From assembly GCA_019414725.1 (NCBI GenBank), contig DXLM01000073.1, positions 1-14,241 on the forward strand: a DNA stretch of 14,241 bases, read 5' to 3'. Origin of the DNA: Bacteroides sp. (GTDB lineage Bacteria > Bacteroidota > Bacteroidia > Bacteroidales > Bacteroidaceae). This document shows positions 6,810-13,801 of this stretch, one piece after another (the stretch's first letter is position 1; each line of letters opens with the position of its first letter). Made by a program: the position numbers and the translations under genes. The notes beneath the pieces were generated by a model, which did no database searches, was not told the origin of the DNA, and was given only the letters and a program-made list of their open reading frames with translations.

Positions 6810-7276
6810 AAAGAATCTTGTTTGTTTGTCTTGGGAATATATGCCGTTCATCGTCGGCAGAAGAAATTATGCGTACGTATATCAAACGTGCGGGACTGGA
6901 AAAGGAGATAGAAGTAGATTCAGCGGGAATCAGCAGTTATCATCAAGGAGAACTTGCCGACGACCGGATGCGTGCACATGCTATTCGCCGGGGGTATAAC
7001 ATTACTCACCGTTCACGTCCTGTCCGTACTGATGATTTTTATGAGTTCGATTTGATTTTGGGTATGGATGACCGCAATATTGATGCCTTGAAGGAGAAAG
7101 CTCCTGATGTGGAAACGGAACGGAAAATAGGCCGGATGACCGACTATTGTCGGGTGAAGGTAGTCGACTACGTTCCTGATCCTTATTATGGCGGGGCTCA
7201 AGGATTTGAAAATGTACTTGACATACTGGAAGATGCTTGCGGAGGTTTGCTCGATAGCTTGACTCAAGAACTCTGA
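6806..7276 (+). CDS. Low-molecular-weight protein tyrosine phosphatase
   Basis: A 156-residue LMW-PTP that removes phosphate from phosphotyrosine (possibly phosphoarginine) through a cysteine intermediate. The P-loop CLGNICRS (Cys8 to Arg14, CX5R) is at the N-terminus as the family requires, and the general-acid loop is VPDPYYGG with Asp125. The residue after the P-loop Ser is Ser rather than the usual Pro; catalytic residues are intact. Length is normal. In many bacteria such enzymes act on tyrosine kinases of capsule export (Wzb-type), but no kinase or capsule gene is seen here, so the target is unknown. The start overlaps the stop of the PHP gene by four bases, and it is the last gene of the priA unit. 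Confidence 0.95.
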   Translation: MKRILFVCLGNICRSSSAEEIMRTYIKRAGLEKEIEVDSAGISSYHQGELADDRMRAHAIRRGYNITHRSRPVRTDDFYEFDLILGMDDRNIDALKEKAPDVETERKIGRMTDYCRVKVVDYVPDPYYGGAQGFENVLDILEDACGGLLDSLTQEL

Positions 7277-7304
7277 TTGATGATTGTAAGATCTCCAGTT
7301 TATA

Positions 7305-7375
7305 TTTTTCTTTACGCCGATATACTGCTTCTTGTAAATAATTGATAACCAATGTATATCGGCGTATAAGAAAAA
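7305..7375. repeat. Long inverted repeat (about 21 bp arms, 28-base loop)
   Basis: The left arm at 7305-7325 and the right arm at 7354-7375 are reverse complements except for one unpaired base. The core is ACGCCGATATAC/GTATATCGGCGT. The T-run lies on the outer 5' side and the A-run on the outer 3' side on both strands, which is the reverse of an intrinsic terminator, so it lacks a trailing T-tract either way. The loop is itself A/T-rich and partly palindromic around TAATTGATAA. It sits between convergent genes. Function unknown. Confidence 0.65.
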
Positions 7376-7376
7376 C

Positions 7377-7411
7377 ATCAGCATATTTTGTCGGAAATAT
7401 CAGCATATTTT
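7377..7411. repeat. 13-bp direct repeat, 22-bp period
   Basis: ATCAGCATATTTT occurs at 7377-7389 and again at 7399-7411, directly next to the long inverted repeat. The 22-base step is two helical turns, as expected for paired protein-binding sites on one DNA face. No gene starts downstream within reach on the plus strand. Confidence 0.6.
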
Positions 7412-7525
7412 CCTGAACTTTTCTCGATGTTTTTTGAAAATTTGTACAAAAAATAATAGAGTTAGGAGAGGAGCTGATTAGACTTGCTTTTTACTTGCAC
7501 TTAAAGAACTGGTTGTATGTGTAAA

Positions 7526-8647
7526 TTACATATATTTTTCTTTCCAGTGTTGATATTCTTCATTGAGTGATTCGGGAGCCTGATTGTACCAGCTGTAACC
7601 ATTTCGACGCTCATATCCAAGTTCGGAAAATGATTTACGGGGAACTCCATCACGGTCGCAGAATAGCGGTTCTTCGTTTTTCAGGTCGTAAAAACGTGCC
7701 CATACAGGTCCGGCCTTTTCGTCTTTCACTACGTGTGTGTCACGCTTGCCTTCAGGAGTCATGAACCGCTCAACGCGTATACCATATAATTTATGTAAAT
7801 CAAGCCACTCCATTGCGCCATTGACTGCTGCCTTTACCCGTTCGTCCGGATCGGGGAGTTCCATTAGCAGGTGAACCAGTGAGCAGCTTTCTGCCGTGCA
7901 GAAGGAAGGCAATTCGAATGTTCGGGCCGGAGCTGGTTTTAAGGTTATGTTGTCGTGTTGCTGACACCATATGGTCGGCTTACCATTTACACTGATTTGA
8001 GTATTCAGAATACATTCTATCCCTTTGTCGAAAGCGGCGGACAGACGTGCTTTCATTTCATCGTTTACCAGTATATCGAACGGAGCTTTTCCGTCACGAA
8101 GGTTTCGGATGATTTCCATTGTTTGTATCATGGCATCATCGTTGTATGTAATATATACTTGATATCCCCTATGTTCAGGCCAGAACTGTGGCCATCCTCC
8201 GTTGTCATACTGTCCGCTTAGGATAAACTCCACTCCTTTAAGAAAGGCTTCTTTATAACGTTCTTCGGGAGATTGTTGATAAAGTCTTGCCAGATAAGTC
8301 AATTCCAGAATGGTAGCGTCATTGTCGGTTGTGGAGTCATTGCGCCTGTCTTTATCTCCTAATACGATAGGAAGTTCTCCACCCAGCGGGCGGTGAATTG
8401 GAATGTTCTTAGGCCATCCTCCTGTTGTACGTTGAAAAGCCAGCACATTATCGGCAATCCGCTTTGCTTCATCGGTTGTGAAAAAACTGTCCGGACTGTT
8501 TCTTACAATTCGTTTCCATTCTCTGGTTGTATATTCATAATCCTTGAGGGAAAGTGCTTGTTGGGAAGATGCCGGCATTGCCATTAGTGCACAAATAGCA
8601 CACGTCAGAAGATTTCTGCCGCTTGCTTTGAAGAAAGTATTTTTCAT
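7526..8647 (-). CDS. Secreted pectate lyase, polysaccharide lyase family 10
   Basis: A 373-residue enzyme that cleaves polygalacturonate by beta-elimination with calcium, in the periplasm or at the cell surface. An N-terminal signal peptide (about residues 1-28, ending PASSQ) is visible. Family motifs follow in order: TTGGWPKN (74-81), STTDNDAT (105-112), NGGWPQFWP (149-157), YITYNDDAM (165-173), LKPAPARTFELPS (236-248), YGIRV (288-292), GPVWARFYD (313-321) and RRNGYSWY (347-354). The DND cluster and the Arg of PAPARTFE correspond to the calcium-binding and catalytic region of PL10 enzymes by family analogy. No carbohydrate-binding module is attached. It is not next to SusC/SusD partners or other pectin genes; its neighbours are housekeeping genes. 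A -7 box upstream suggests its own transcript, although the 7TM-HD gene lies only 100 bases upstream on the same strand. Confidence 0.93.
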   Translation of the reverse strand: MKNTFFKASGRNLLTCAICALMAMPASSQQALSLKDYEYTTREWKRIVRNSPDSFFTTDEAKRIADNVLAFQRTTGGWPKNIPIHRPLGGELPIVLGDKDRRNDSTTDNDATILELTYLARLYQQSPEERYKEAFLKGVEFILSGQYDNGGWPQFWPEHRGYQVYITYNDDAMIQTMEIIRNLRDGKAPFDILVNDEMKARLSAAFDKGIECILNTQISVNGKPTIWCQQHDNITLKPAPARTFELPSFCTAESCSLVHLLMELPDPDERVKAAVNGAMEWLDLHKLYGIRVERFMTPEGKRDTHVVKDEKAGPVWARFYDLKNEEPLFCDRDGVPRKSFSELGYERRNGYSWYNQAPESLNEEYQHWKEKYM

Positions 8648-8674
8648 ATCTGTATGTGTTTAGGTTTTACATCT

Positions 8675-8682
8675 CAAAATTA
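8675..8682 (-). promoter_or_regulatory. -7 box of the pectate lyase gene
   Basis: On the minus strand TAATTTTG matches TAnnTTTG exactly and lies 27 bases before the ATG at 8647, the same distance as in the other promoters of this window. No clear TTTG is seen at -33. Confidence 0.5.
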
Positions 8683-8747
8683 TCAAAGAAGTGCCTATAC
8701 AGATAATAAAAATTGTTCTTTCCTTGGTCTTTTTTGTGCAATGCCTT

Positions 8748-10805
8748 TTATTTCTTCAGTTCCGGATAGCTGATACGGGTATGGTACATAGTTTTCAGCT
8801 TTTCTTTAAAGACACTTTTTACTGTAGCAATATCTTTAAATGTTATCGGACATTCCTTGAAGTATCCTTCTTGTACCTGGCTGTCTATGATCTTGTCGAC
8901 AAGTCCGGAAATACTTTCTTCAGTATATTCCTTCAAGCTTCTTGAAGCTGCTTCTACTGAGTCGGCCATCATCAGGATAGCTTGTTCTTTGGTAAACGGA
9001 TTGGGGCCTGGATATTGGAATGCTTCTTTATCCACTTCTTCATCGGGATGCTCATTCTGATAGGATATATAGAAATACTTTGTAAGTCCTTGACCATGAT
9101 GGGTGCAGATAAAGTCTTTGATTACTTGGGGCAGGTCATTTTTTTCAGCCAGCTTCATACCGTCTGTTACATGATTTATGACGATTTGTGCGCTTTGTTT
9201 ATAGTTCAACTGGTCATGTGGATTTACTCCTGTCTGGTTCTCGGTAAAGAAAGCGGGGTTCAGCATCTTTCCGATGTCATGATACATGGCACCGGTACGC
9301 ACCAGCTGGCTGTTGGCGCCAATGCGGTTGGCTGCGGCGGCAGTCAGGTTGGCAAGTTGCAGAGAATGCTGGAATGTTCCGGGAGCAACTTCCGACATCT
9401 CACGCATCAGCTTGTTGTTGATGTTGGAAAGTTCCACCAGGGTTACATTCGAAGTAAATCCGAAAGTCTTTTCCAAAATAAACAATAACGGATAAGTAAA
9501 TAGCAGCAAAATACCGTTTATGATAAAGTTGACATACATATATGTGTTAAGCTGCGCAATATCGTTCACGTGTATCAGGTCGAGTGCAAAATAGAGTATG
9601 GTATATGTTATTACGACAATCAGGGCGCTGCGTAACAATTGTGAGCGTTGAGACAGTTCGCGAAGGCTGTAGATGCTGGCCATACCGGTTATTGTCTGCA
9701 ATAAGATAAACTCATGTGGGGTTCGCAGGCAGATGGAGCAAAGCAGGATTGATACAATATGTGCCATGAAAGCCGTACGTGAATCAAGGAAGATCCGTAT
9801 GATCATGGGAAGCATGGTGAATGGCACTATATATACACTCATGAAAGCATGAGCTACCATGATAGCTGATATGACGGGGAAGAATATAATAAGAAAGAAC
9901 AATAACCCCAGACTACCTTTCTTTTGGTAATAATCTCGGCGGAACAGTGCCAGATAGGTCATGAAGCATCCTATAAGAATAGATACAAACAGAATCTGTC
10001 CGAATAAAGTCAGACGTTTTTCTGTAATAGTTTCGCCTCGTTTGTCCCATTCTTTTTGGAGTGATCTCAAGATATCGAATGTACGCTGGTCGATGATCTC
10101 GCCGCGGTCGATTATTTTCTGTCCGTTCATTACAAACCCTTTAGCCCAAGATACTCCGGAGAGGATATCTTTTTTTGCAGCTTCCGATTTCTCCGAGTCA
10201 TACATGAGATTAGGAGTTAGGTAATTATTCAGATTACAGCGTTGCAATAGTGTCTTGTTGTAATGTAACGTATCAGAATAAATCAGTTCCTCGTAGGCTC
10301 TCTTAGTGGTATACAGTTCGCTTACACTTTGTAGGATAGAAGTGTTTTTATTGATGATATGAATACTGCGCATGCTGTCTTTGCGCAAGTTCCCCAGCTG
10401 TTCTACTGGAATAATTCCTTTCTCGTATACGTTTTTCAGTATTCGTTCGATATGATGCGAATATGTAGGGTCAGGAATTATCTTGCGTAAGCTCCGGTTG
10501 TAATCACTTTTAAACTGGCTGATTGCTTTTTCACCTGTATTTTCCGACAGAAGGAAGTAGGGGTGATAATTGGTCATGATGCTGTCTTGTTCCCGGCGGA
10601 CCTCTTCATCTCCCTTGTATATAGGAAAATCGAATGATGCCTGTAACAAACCGTATTTCCATGGCTTGTTAATGTCAAATTGATAGTTGAATGTACCTTC
10701 CTTTGGTAAGAAATAGACAATGACGGCAACTGCTGCCAGGAAAATGGCGCATTGATACAGTAATTTCTTGTATGAAAACTGTCTTTCTGCTTGGAAACTT
10801 TTCAT
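8748..10805 (-). CDS. pgpH: 7TM-HD phosphohydrolase, PgpH-type c-di-AMP phosphodiesterase
   Basis: A 685-residue inner-membrane enzyme that by architecture hydrolyses cyclic di-AMP. A first membrane helix (about 15-33) is followed by a large extracytoplasmic 7TMR-HDED domain (about 40-265), then seven membrane helices (about 267-446) and a cytoplasmic HD domain. The HD ligands are clear: His480 (PGTFQHSLQLAN), His509-Asp510 (YHDIGK), His545 (INHV), His569-His570 (CTHHG) and Asp615 (MMADSVEAASRS). This order and length match the PgpH proteins studied in Firmicutes; activity on c-di-AMP here is by family inference. The extracytoplasmic domain probably senses an envelope signal. It is divergent from gltX across 84 bases. 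I see no strong terminator after it, so some read-through into the pectate lyase gene is possible. Confidence 0.93.
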   Translation of the reverse strand: MKSFQAERQFSYKKLLYQCAIFLAAVAVIVYFLPKEGTFNYQFDINKPWKYGLLQASFDFPIYKGDEEVRREQDSIMTNYHPYFLLSENTGEKAISQFKSDYNRSLRKIIPDPTYSHHIERILKNVYEKGIIPVEQLGNLRKDSMRSIHIINKNTSILQSVSELYTTKRAYEELIYSDTLHYNKTLLQRCNLNNYLTPNLMYDSEKSEAAKKDILSGVSWAKGFVMNGQKIIDRGEIIDQRTFDILRSLQKEWDKRGETITEKRLTLFGQILFVSILIGCFMTYLALFRRDYYQKKGSLGLLFFLIIFFPVISAIMVAHAFMSVYIVPFTMLPMIIRIFLDSRTAFMAHIVSILLCSICLRTPHEFILLQTITGMASIYSLRELSQRSQLLRSALIVVITYTILYFALDLIHVNDIAQLNTYMYVNFIINGILLLFTYPLLFILEKTFGFTSNVTLVELSNINNKLMREMSEVAPGTFQHSLQLANLTAAAANRIGANSQLVRTGAMYHDIGKMLNPAFFTENQTGVNPHDQLNYKQSAQIVINHVTDGMKLAEKNDLPQVIKDFICTHHGQGLTKYFYISYQNEHPDEEVDKEAFQYPGPNPFTKEQAILMMADSVEAASRSLKEYTEESISGLVDKIIDSQVQEGYFKECPITFKDIATVKSVFKEKLKTMYHTRISYPELKK

Positions 10806-10825
10806 GTGTTAGGATATTTTGCGTG

Positions 10826-10833
10826 CAAAATAA
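10826..10833 (-). promoter_or_regulatory. Possible -7 box of the 7TM-HD gene
   Basis: On the minus strand TTATTTTG differs from TAnnTTTG by one base and lies 20 bases before the ATG at 10805. There is no TTTG at -33. Weak support. Confidence 0.3.
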
Positions 10834-10855
10834 GAAAAAAACGGGAAATTTAGCT

Positions 10856-10863
10856 TAATTTTG
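10856..10863 (+). promoter_or_regulatory. -7 box of the gltX-waaA unit
   Basis: TAATTTTG is an exact TAnnTTTG box, 26 bases before the gltX ATG, giving a predicted leader of about 20 bases. The -33 region is A-rich with no TTTG. Confidence 0.55.
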
Positions 10864-10889
10864 CAGCGTATTTTTAGATAAAGACCACT

Positions 10890-12407
10890 ATGGCAGAAAG
10901 AAAAGTTAGAGTTCGTTTTGCACCGAGTCCGACTGGTGCATTGCATATCGGTGGTGTGCGCACTGCCTTGTATAATTATCTCTTTGCACGCCAGCACGGC
11001 GGAGATTTGATTTTCCGTATTGAGGATACAGACTCAAACCGTTTTGTTCCGGGGGCAGAAGAATATATTATCGAATCTTTTAAATGGTTAGGCATTAAGT
11101 TCGATGAGGGTGTAAGCTTTGGCGGAAATTACGGTCCGTACCGTCAGTCTGAACGTCGTGATATTTATAAGAAATATGTAAACGTATTGCTTGATAATGG
11201 TAAAGCTTATATTGCTTTCGATACACCGGAAGAACTGGAGGCCAAGCGTAAGGAAGTTCCGAATTTCCAGTACGATGCTTCTACACGTAATTCTATGCGT
11301 AACTCGCTTACGATGCCGAAGGAAGAAGTTGATAAGCTGATTGCCGAAGGAACACAGTATGTAGTACGTTTCAAAATAGAACCGAATGAAGATGTGCATG
11401 TACACGATATCATTCGTGGAGAAGTTGTAATCAACTCTTCTATATTGGATGATAAAGTACTGTATAAGTCAGCCGACGAATTGCCTACTTACCATTTGGC
11501 AAACATTGTTGATGACCATTTGATGGAAGTATCTCATGTAATTCGTGGTGAAGAATGGTTGCCTTCTGCTCCGTTGCATGTCTTGTTGTATCGTGCATTC
11601 GGCTGGGAAGATACAATGCCTGAATTTGCTCACTTGCCATTGTTGTTGAAACCGGATGGAAACGGTAAATTGAGTAAGCGTGACGGTGACCGTCTGGGAT
11701 TCCCTGTATTCCCGTTGGAATGGCATGATCCGAAGACTGGTGAGGTTTCTTCTGGATACCGTGAGTCTGGATATTTGCCTGAAGCTGTGATTAACTTCCT
11801 GGCTTTGCTGGGATGGAATCCGGGAAATGATCAGGAAATCATGTCACTGGACGAACTGGTTAAGTTGTTCGATTTGCATCGTTGTAGCAAAGCAGGAGCT
11901 AAGTTCGATTATGAAAAGGGTAAATGGTTCAATCATGAATATATCCTGATGAAGAGTGATGAGGAAATTGCAGGCTTGTTTATGCCTATCTTGAAAGAAC
12001 ATGGCATCGAAGCTCCTATGGAAACAGTTGTAACCGTAGTAGGTCTGATGAAAGGTCGTGTCAGCTTTATCAAGGAATTGTGGGATACTTGCAAGTTCTT
12101 CTTCGTAGCTCCTACAGAATATGATGAAAAGACTGTAAAGAAACGCTGGAAAGAAGACTCTGCTGTTCGTATGACAGAACTTGCAGACTTGCTTGAATCA
12201 CTCGACGATTTTTCACTGGCTCATCAGGAAGAAGTGGTTATGAAATGGATAGAAGACCACGGCTACCATATGGGAAATATCATGAATGCTTTCCGCCTTA
12301 CGCTTGTGGGCGAAGGAAAAGGTCCTCACATGTTTGATATCTCGGCTGTATTAGGTAAAGAAGAAACTGTCAGACGTATGCGTCGTGCAGTAGAGGTACT
12401 CAAATAA
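10890..12407 (+). CDS. gltX: Glutamyl-tRNA synthetase
   Basis: A 505-residue class I aminoacyl-tRNA synthetase that charges tRNA-Glu with glutamate in the cytoplasm. The ATP-binding HIGH motif appears as HIGG (19-22) within APSPTGALHIGGVRTALYN, and the second signature KMSKS appears as KLSKR (260-264) in GNGKLSKRDGD. Both variants are normal for bacterial GluRS. The typical VIRGEEWLPSAPLH segment lies between them and the helical anticodon-binding domain follows to the C-terminus. Length is standard. The start is supported by the canonical opening MAERKVRVRFAPSPTG. The gene has its own -7 box, is divergent from the 7TM-HD gene, and is followed after eight bases by waaA. Confidence 0.98.
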   Translation: MAERKVRVRFAPSPTGALHIGGVRTALYNYLFARQHGGDLIFRIEDTDSNRFVPGAEEYIIESFKWLGIKFDEGVSFGGNYGPYRQSERRDIYKKYVNVLLDNGKAYIAFDTPEELEAKRKEVPNFQYDASTRNSMRNSLTMPKEEVDKLIAEGTQYVVRFKIEPNEDVHVHDIIRGEVVINSSILDDKVLYKSADELPTYHLANIVDDHLMEVSHVIRGEEWLPSAPLHVLLYRAFGWEDTMPEFAHLPLLLKPDGNGKLSKRDGDRLGFPVFPLEWHDPKTGEVSSGYRESGYLPEAVINFLALLGWNPGNDQEIMSLDELVKLFDLHRCSKAGAKFDYEKGKWFNHEYILMKSDEEIAGLFMPILKEHGIEAPMETVVTVVGLMKGRVSFIKELWDTCKFFFVAPTEYDEKTVKKRWKEDSAVRMTELADLLESLDDFSLAHQEEVVMKWIEDHGYHMGNIMNAFRLTLVGEGKGPHMFDISAVLGKEETVRRMRRAVEVLK

Positions 12408-12415
12408 GAACCGGC

Positions 12416-13639
12416 ATGATTTATAATTTTGTTATAGCTTTATATATAAGTGCAGTCCATCTGGCTGCACTTTTTAATAAGAAAGTATCCAAGATGGTGA
12501 AAGGCGAGAAGGAAGCTTTCGCTGTCTTGAAGAAACAGATTGATCCACAAGCCAAATATTTGTGGTTTCATGCAGCTTCACTGGGTGAATTTGAGCAAGG
12601 ACGTCCTCTGATAGAACAGATTCGTAAGCAATATCCGCAATATAAGATTTTGCAAACGTTTTTCTCGCCTTCGGGATATGAGGTACGTAAAGATTATAAG
12701 GGGGCGGATGTAGTATGTTATCTGCCTCTTGATTCTCCACGTAATGTGAAGAAATTTATAAATCTGGCTCATCCTTATATGGCTTTTTTCATCAAGTATG
12801 AGTTCTGGTGCAATTATCTGAGTGAACTGAAGCGTCGTAATATTCCGGTATATAGTGTTTCTTCTATCTTTCGTCCTCAGCAGATTTTCTTCCGCTGGTA
12901 TGGAGGAAGTTATAAGAATGTCTTGAAATGTTTCGACCATCTTTTTGTACAGAATGAAGAATCTGTCCGCTTGTTGGAAAGTATTGGGGTGACTCGTACG
13001 ACAGTAGTAGGAGATACTCGTTTCGACCGGGTATTGGAAATTTGCAGTCAGGCGAAAGAATTACCGTTGGTAGAAAGCTTCAAGGGAAATAATCGCAAGA
13101 CTTTTGTTGCAGGAAGTTCATGGGCTCCGGATGAAGATATCTTTATCCCTTATTTTAATGAGCATCCGGAAATGAAACTGATTATTGCTCCTCACGTAAT
13201 AGACGAGAATCATTTGCAGGAAATTATCGGAAAGTTGAAACGTCCGGTAGTACGCTATACACAAGCTACGGAAGAAAATGTCAAACAGGCTGATTGTCTG
13301 ATTATAGATTGTTTCGGGCTGTTGTCGTCAATATACCGCTATGGAGAAATTTCGTATGTAGGAGGCGGCTTTGGAGTCAGCATTCATAATACACTTGAGG
13401 CGGCTGTATATGGTATTCCTGTCATTTTTGGCCCGAATAATTATAAGTTCCTCGAGGCGCAAGGGCTGAAGGCTTGTCAGGGAGGTTTCGAAATTCAGGG
13501 TAAAGAAGACTTCGACCGTTTGATGAACAAGTTCCTTTCGGATGAGGCCTGTCTGCATAAAGCTGGAAAGAATGCCGGTGATTATGTGCGTAATAATGCC
13601 GGTGCATTGGAAAAGATAATGAATACAGTTTCTTTATAG
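12416..13639 (+). CDS. waaA: 3-deoxy-D-manno-octulosonic acid (Kdo) transferase
   Basis: A 407-residue inner-membrane-anchored GT30 glycosyltransferase that adds Kdo from CMP-Kdo to the lipid A precursor, the first step of LPS core assembly (also called KdtA). A hydrophobic N-terminal anchor (about residues 3-20) is followed by FHAASLGEFEQG, where Glu58 is the expected catalytic base. Next come KYEFW, VVGDTRFDRV, AGSSWAPDE and IAPHVI, and the CMP-Kdo-binding block YVGGGFGVSIHNTLEAA with GIPVIFGPN. Whether one or two Kdo units are added cannot be told from sequence. The start ATG gives the normal membrane anchor; a later Met at residue 27 would remove it. It follows gltX after eight bases. A terminator-like hairpin lies inside the first twenty codons, and a strong hairpin ends the gene. 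Confidence 0.97.
   Translation: MIYNFVIALYISAVHLAALFNKKVSKMVKGEKEAFAVLKKQIDPQAKYLWFHAASLGEFEQGRPLIEQIRKQYPQYKILQTFFSPSGYEVRKDYKGADVVCYLPLDSPRNVKKFINLAHPYMAFFIKYEFWCNYLSELKRRNIPVYSVSSIFRPQQIFFRWYGGSYKNVLKCFDHLFVQNEESVRLLESIGVTRTTVVGDTRFDRVLEICSQAKELPLVESFKGNNRKTFVAGSSWAPDEDIFIPYFNEHPEMKLIIAPHVIDENHLQEIIGKLKRPVVRYTQATEENVKQADCLIIDCFGLLSSIYRYGEISYVGGGFGVSIHNTLEAAVYGIPVIFGPNNYKFLEAQGLKACQGGFEIQGKEDFDRLMNKFLSDEACLHKAGKNAGDYVRNNAGALEKIMNTVSL
12448..12475 (+). terminator. Terminator-like hairpin inside the 5' end of waaA
   Basis: AAGTGCAG (12448-12455) pairs perfectly with CTGCACTT (12465-12472) around a nine-base loop, and a run of five Ts spans 12471-12475. This has the form of an intrinsic terminator but lies within codons 11-20 of waaA, 41 bases after the gltX stop. 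It could end part of the gltX transcripts and limit waaA expression, or be a chance structure. Confidence 0.4.
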
Positions 13640-13648
13640 TAATAGTAA

Positions 13649-13707
13649 ATAAAAGAAAAACAGGCATACTCGTGAGAACTTCACCTGTATGCCTGTTTTT
13701 CTTTTAT
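13649..13707. terminator. Long bidirectional terminator after waaA
   Basis: A perfect 21-bp stem (arms 13649-13669 and 13687-13707, GC core CAGGCATAC/GTATGCCTG) is topped by a 4-bp inner stem (GTGA/TCAC) with a five-base loop. A-rich left and T-rich right ends give a T-tract in both directions. It separates waaA from the convergent receptor gene. Confidence 0.9.
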
Positions 13708-13801
13708 CTTTTTAGATAATTTTTTTCTTAATTGTTATTGCAGTGTTTGCCTGTAACTTGGAAAGATTAAGGGGACTTTCTCTGTTCGTCAGATAGATTT
13801 T

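Noticed and set aside
6806..7276. Arsenate reductase instead of tyrosine phosphatase
   Set aside because: The fold family is shared, but the DPYYGG acid loop and the lack of the ArsC redox cysteine pair near residues 80-90 favour the phosphatase.
7305..7375. Invertible promoter (phase-variation inverton) formed by the inverted repeat
   Set aside because: The segment between the arms is only 28 bases and contains no TAnnTTTG box, and no gene starts next to it; invertons are normally longer.
7002..7406. Minus-strand open frames of 134 and 123 residues at the end of the phosphatase gene
   Set aside because: They mostly overlap the phosphatase in antisense; the ends that leave it run through the long inverted repeat. 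Low-complexity, no family resemblance.
8982..9488. 168-residue open frame on the plus strand opposite the HD domain
   Set aside because: It is antisense to conserved HD-domain codons, has no recognisable domain and no promoter or ribosome site.
11667..11681. Possible mutation in the KMSKS motif of gltX (KLSKR)
   Set aside because: KLSKR is a normal version of this motif in bacterial glutamyl-tRNA synthetases.
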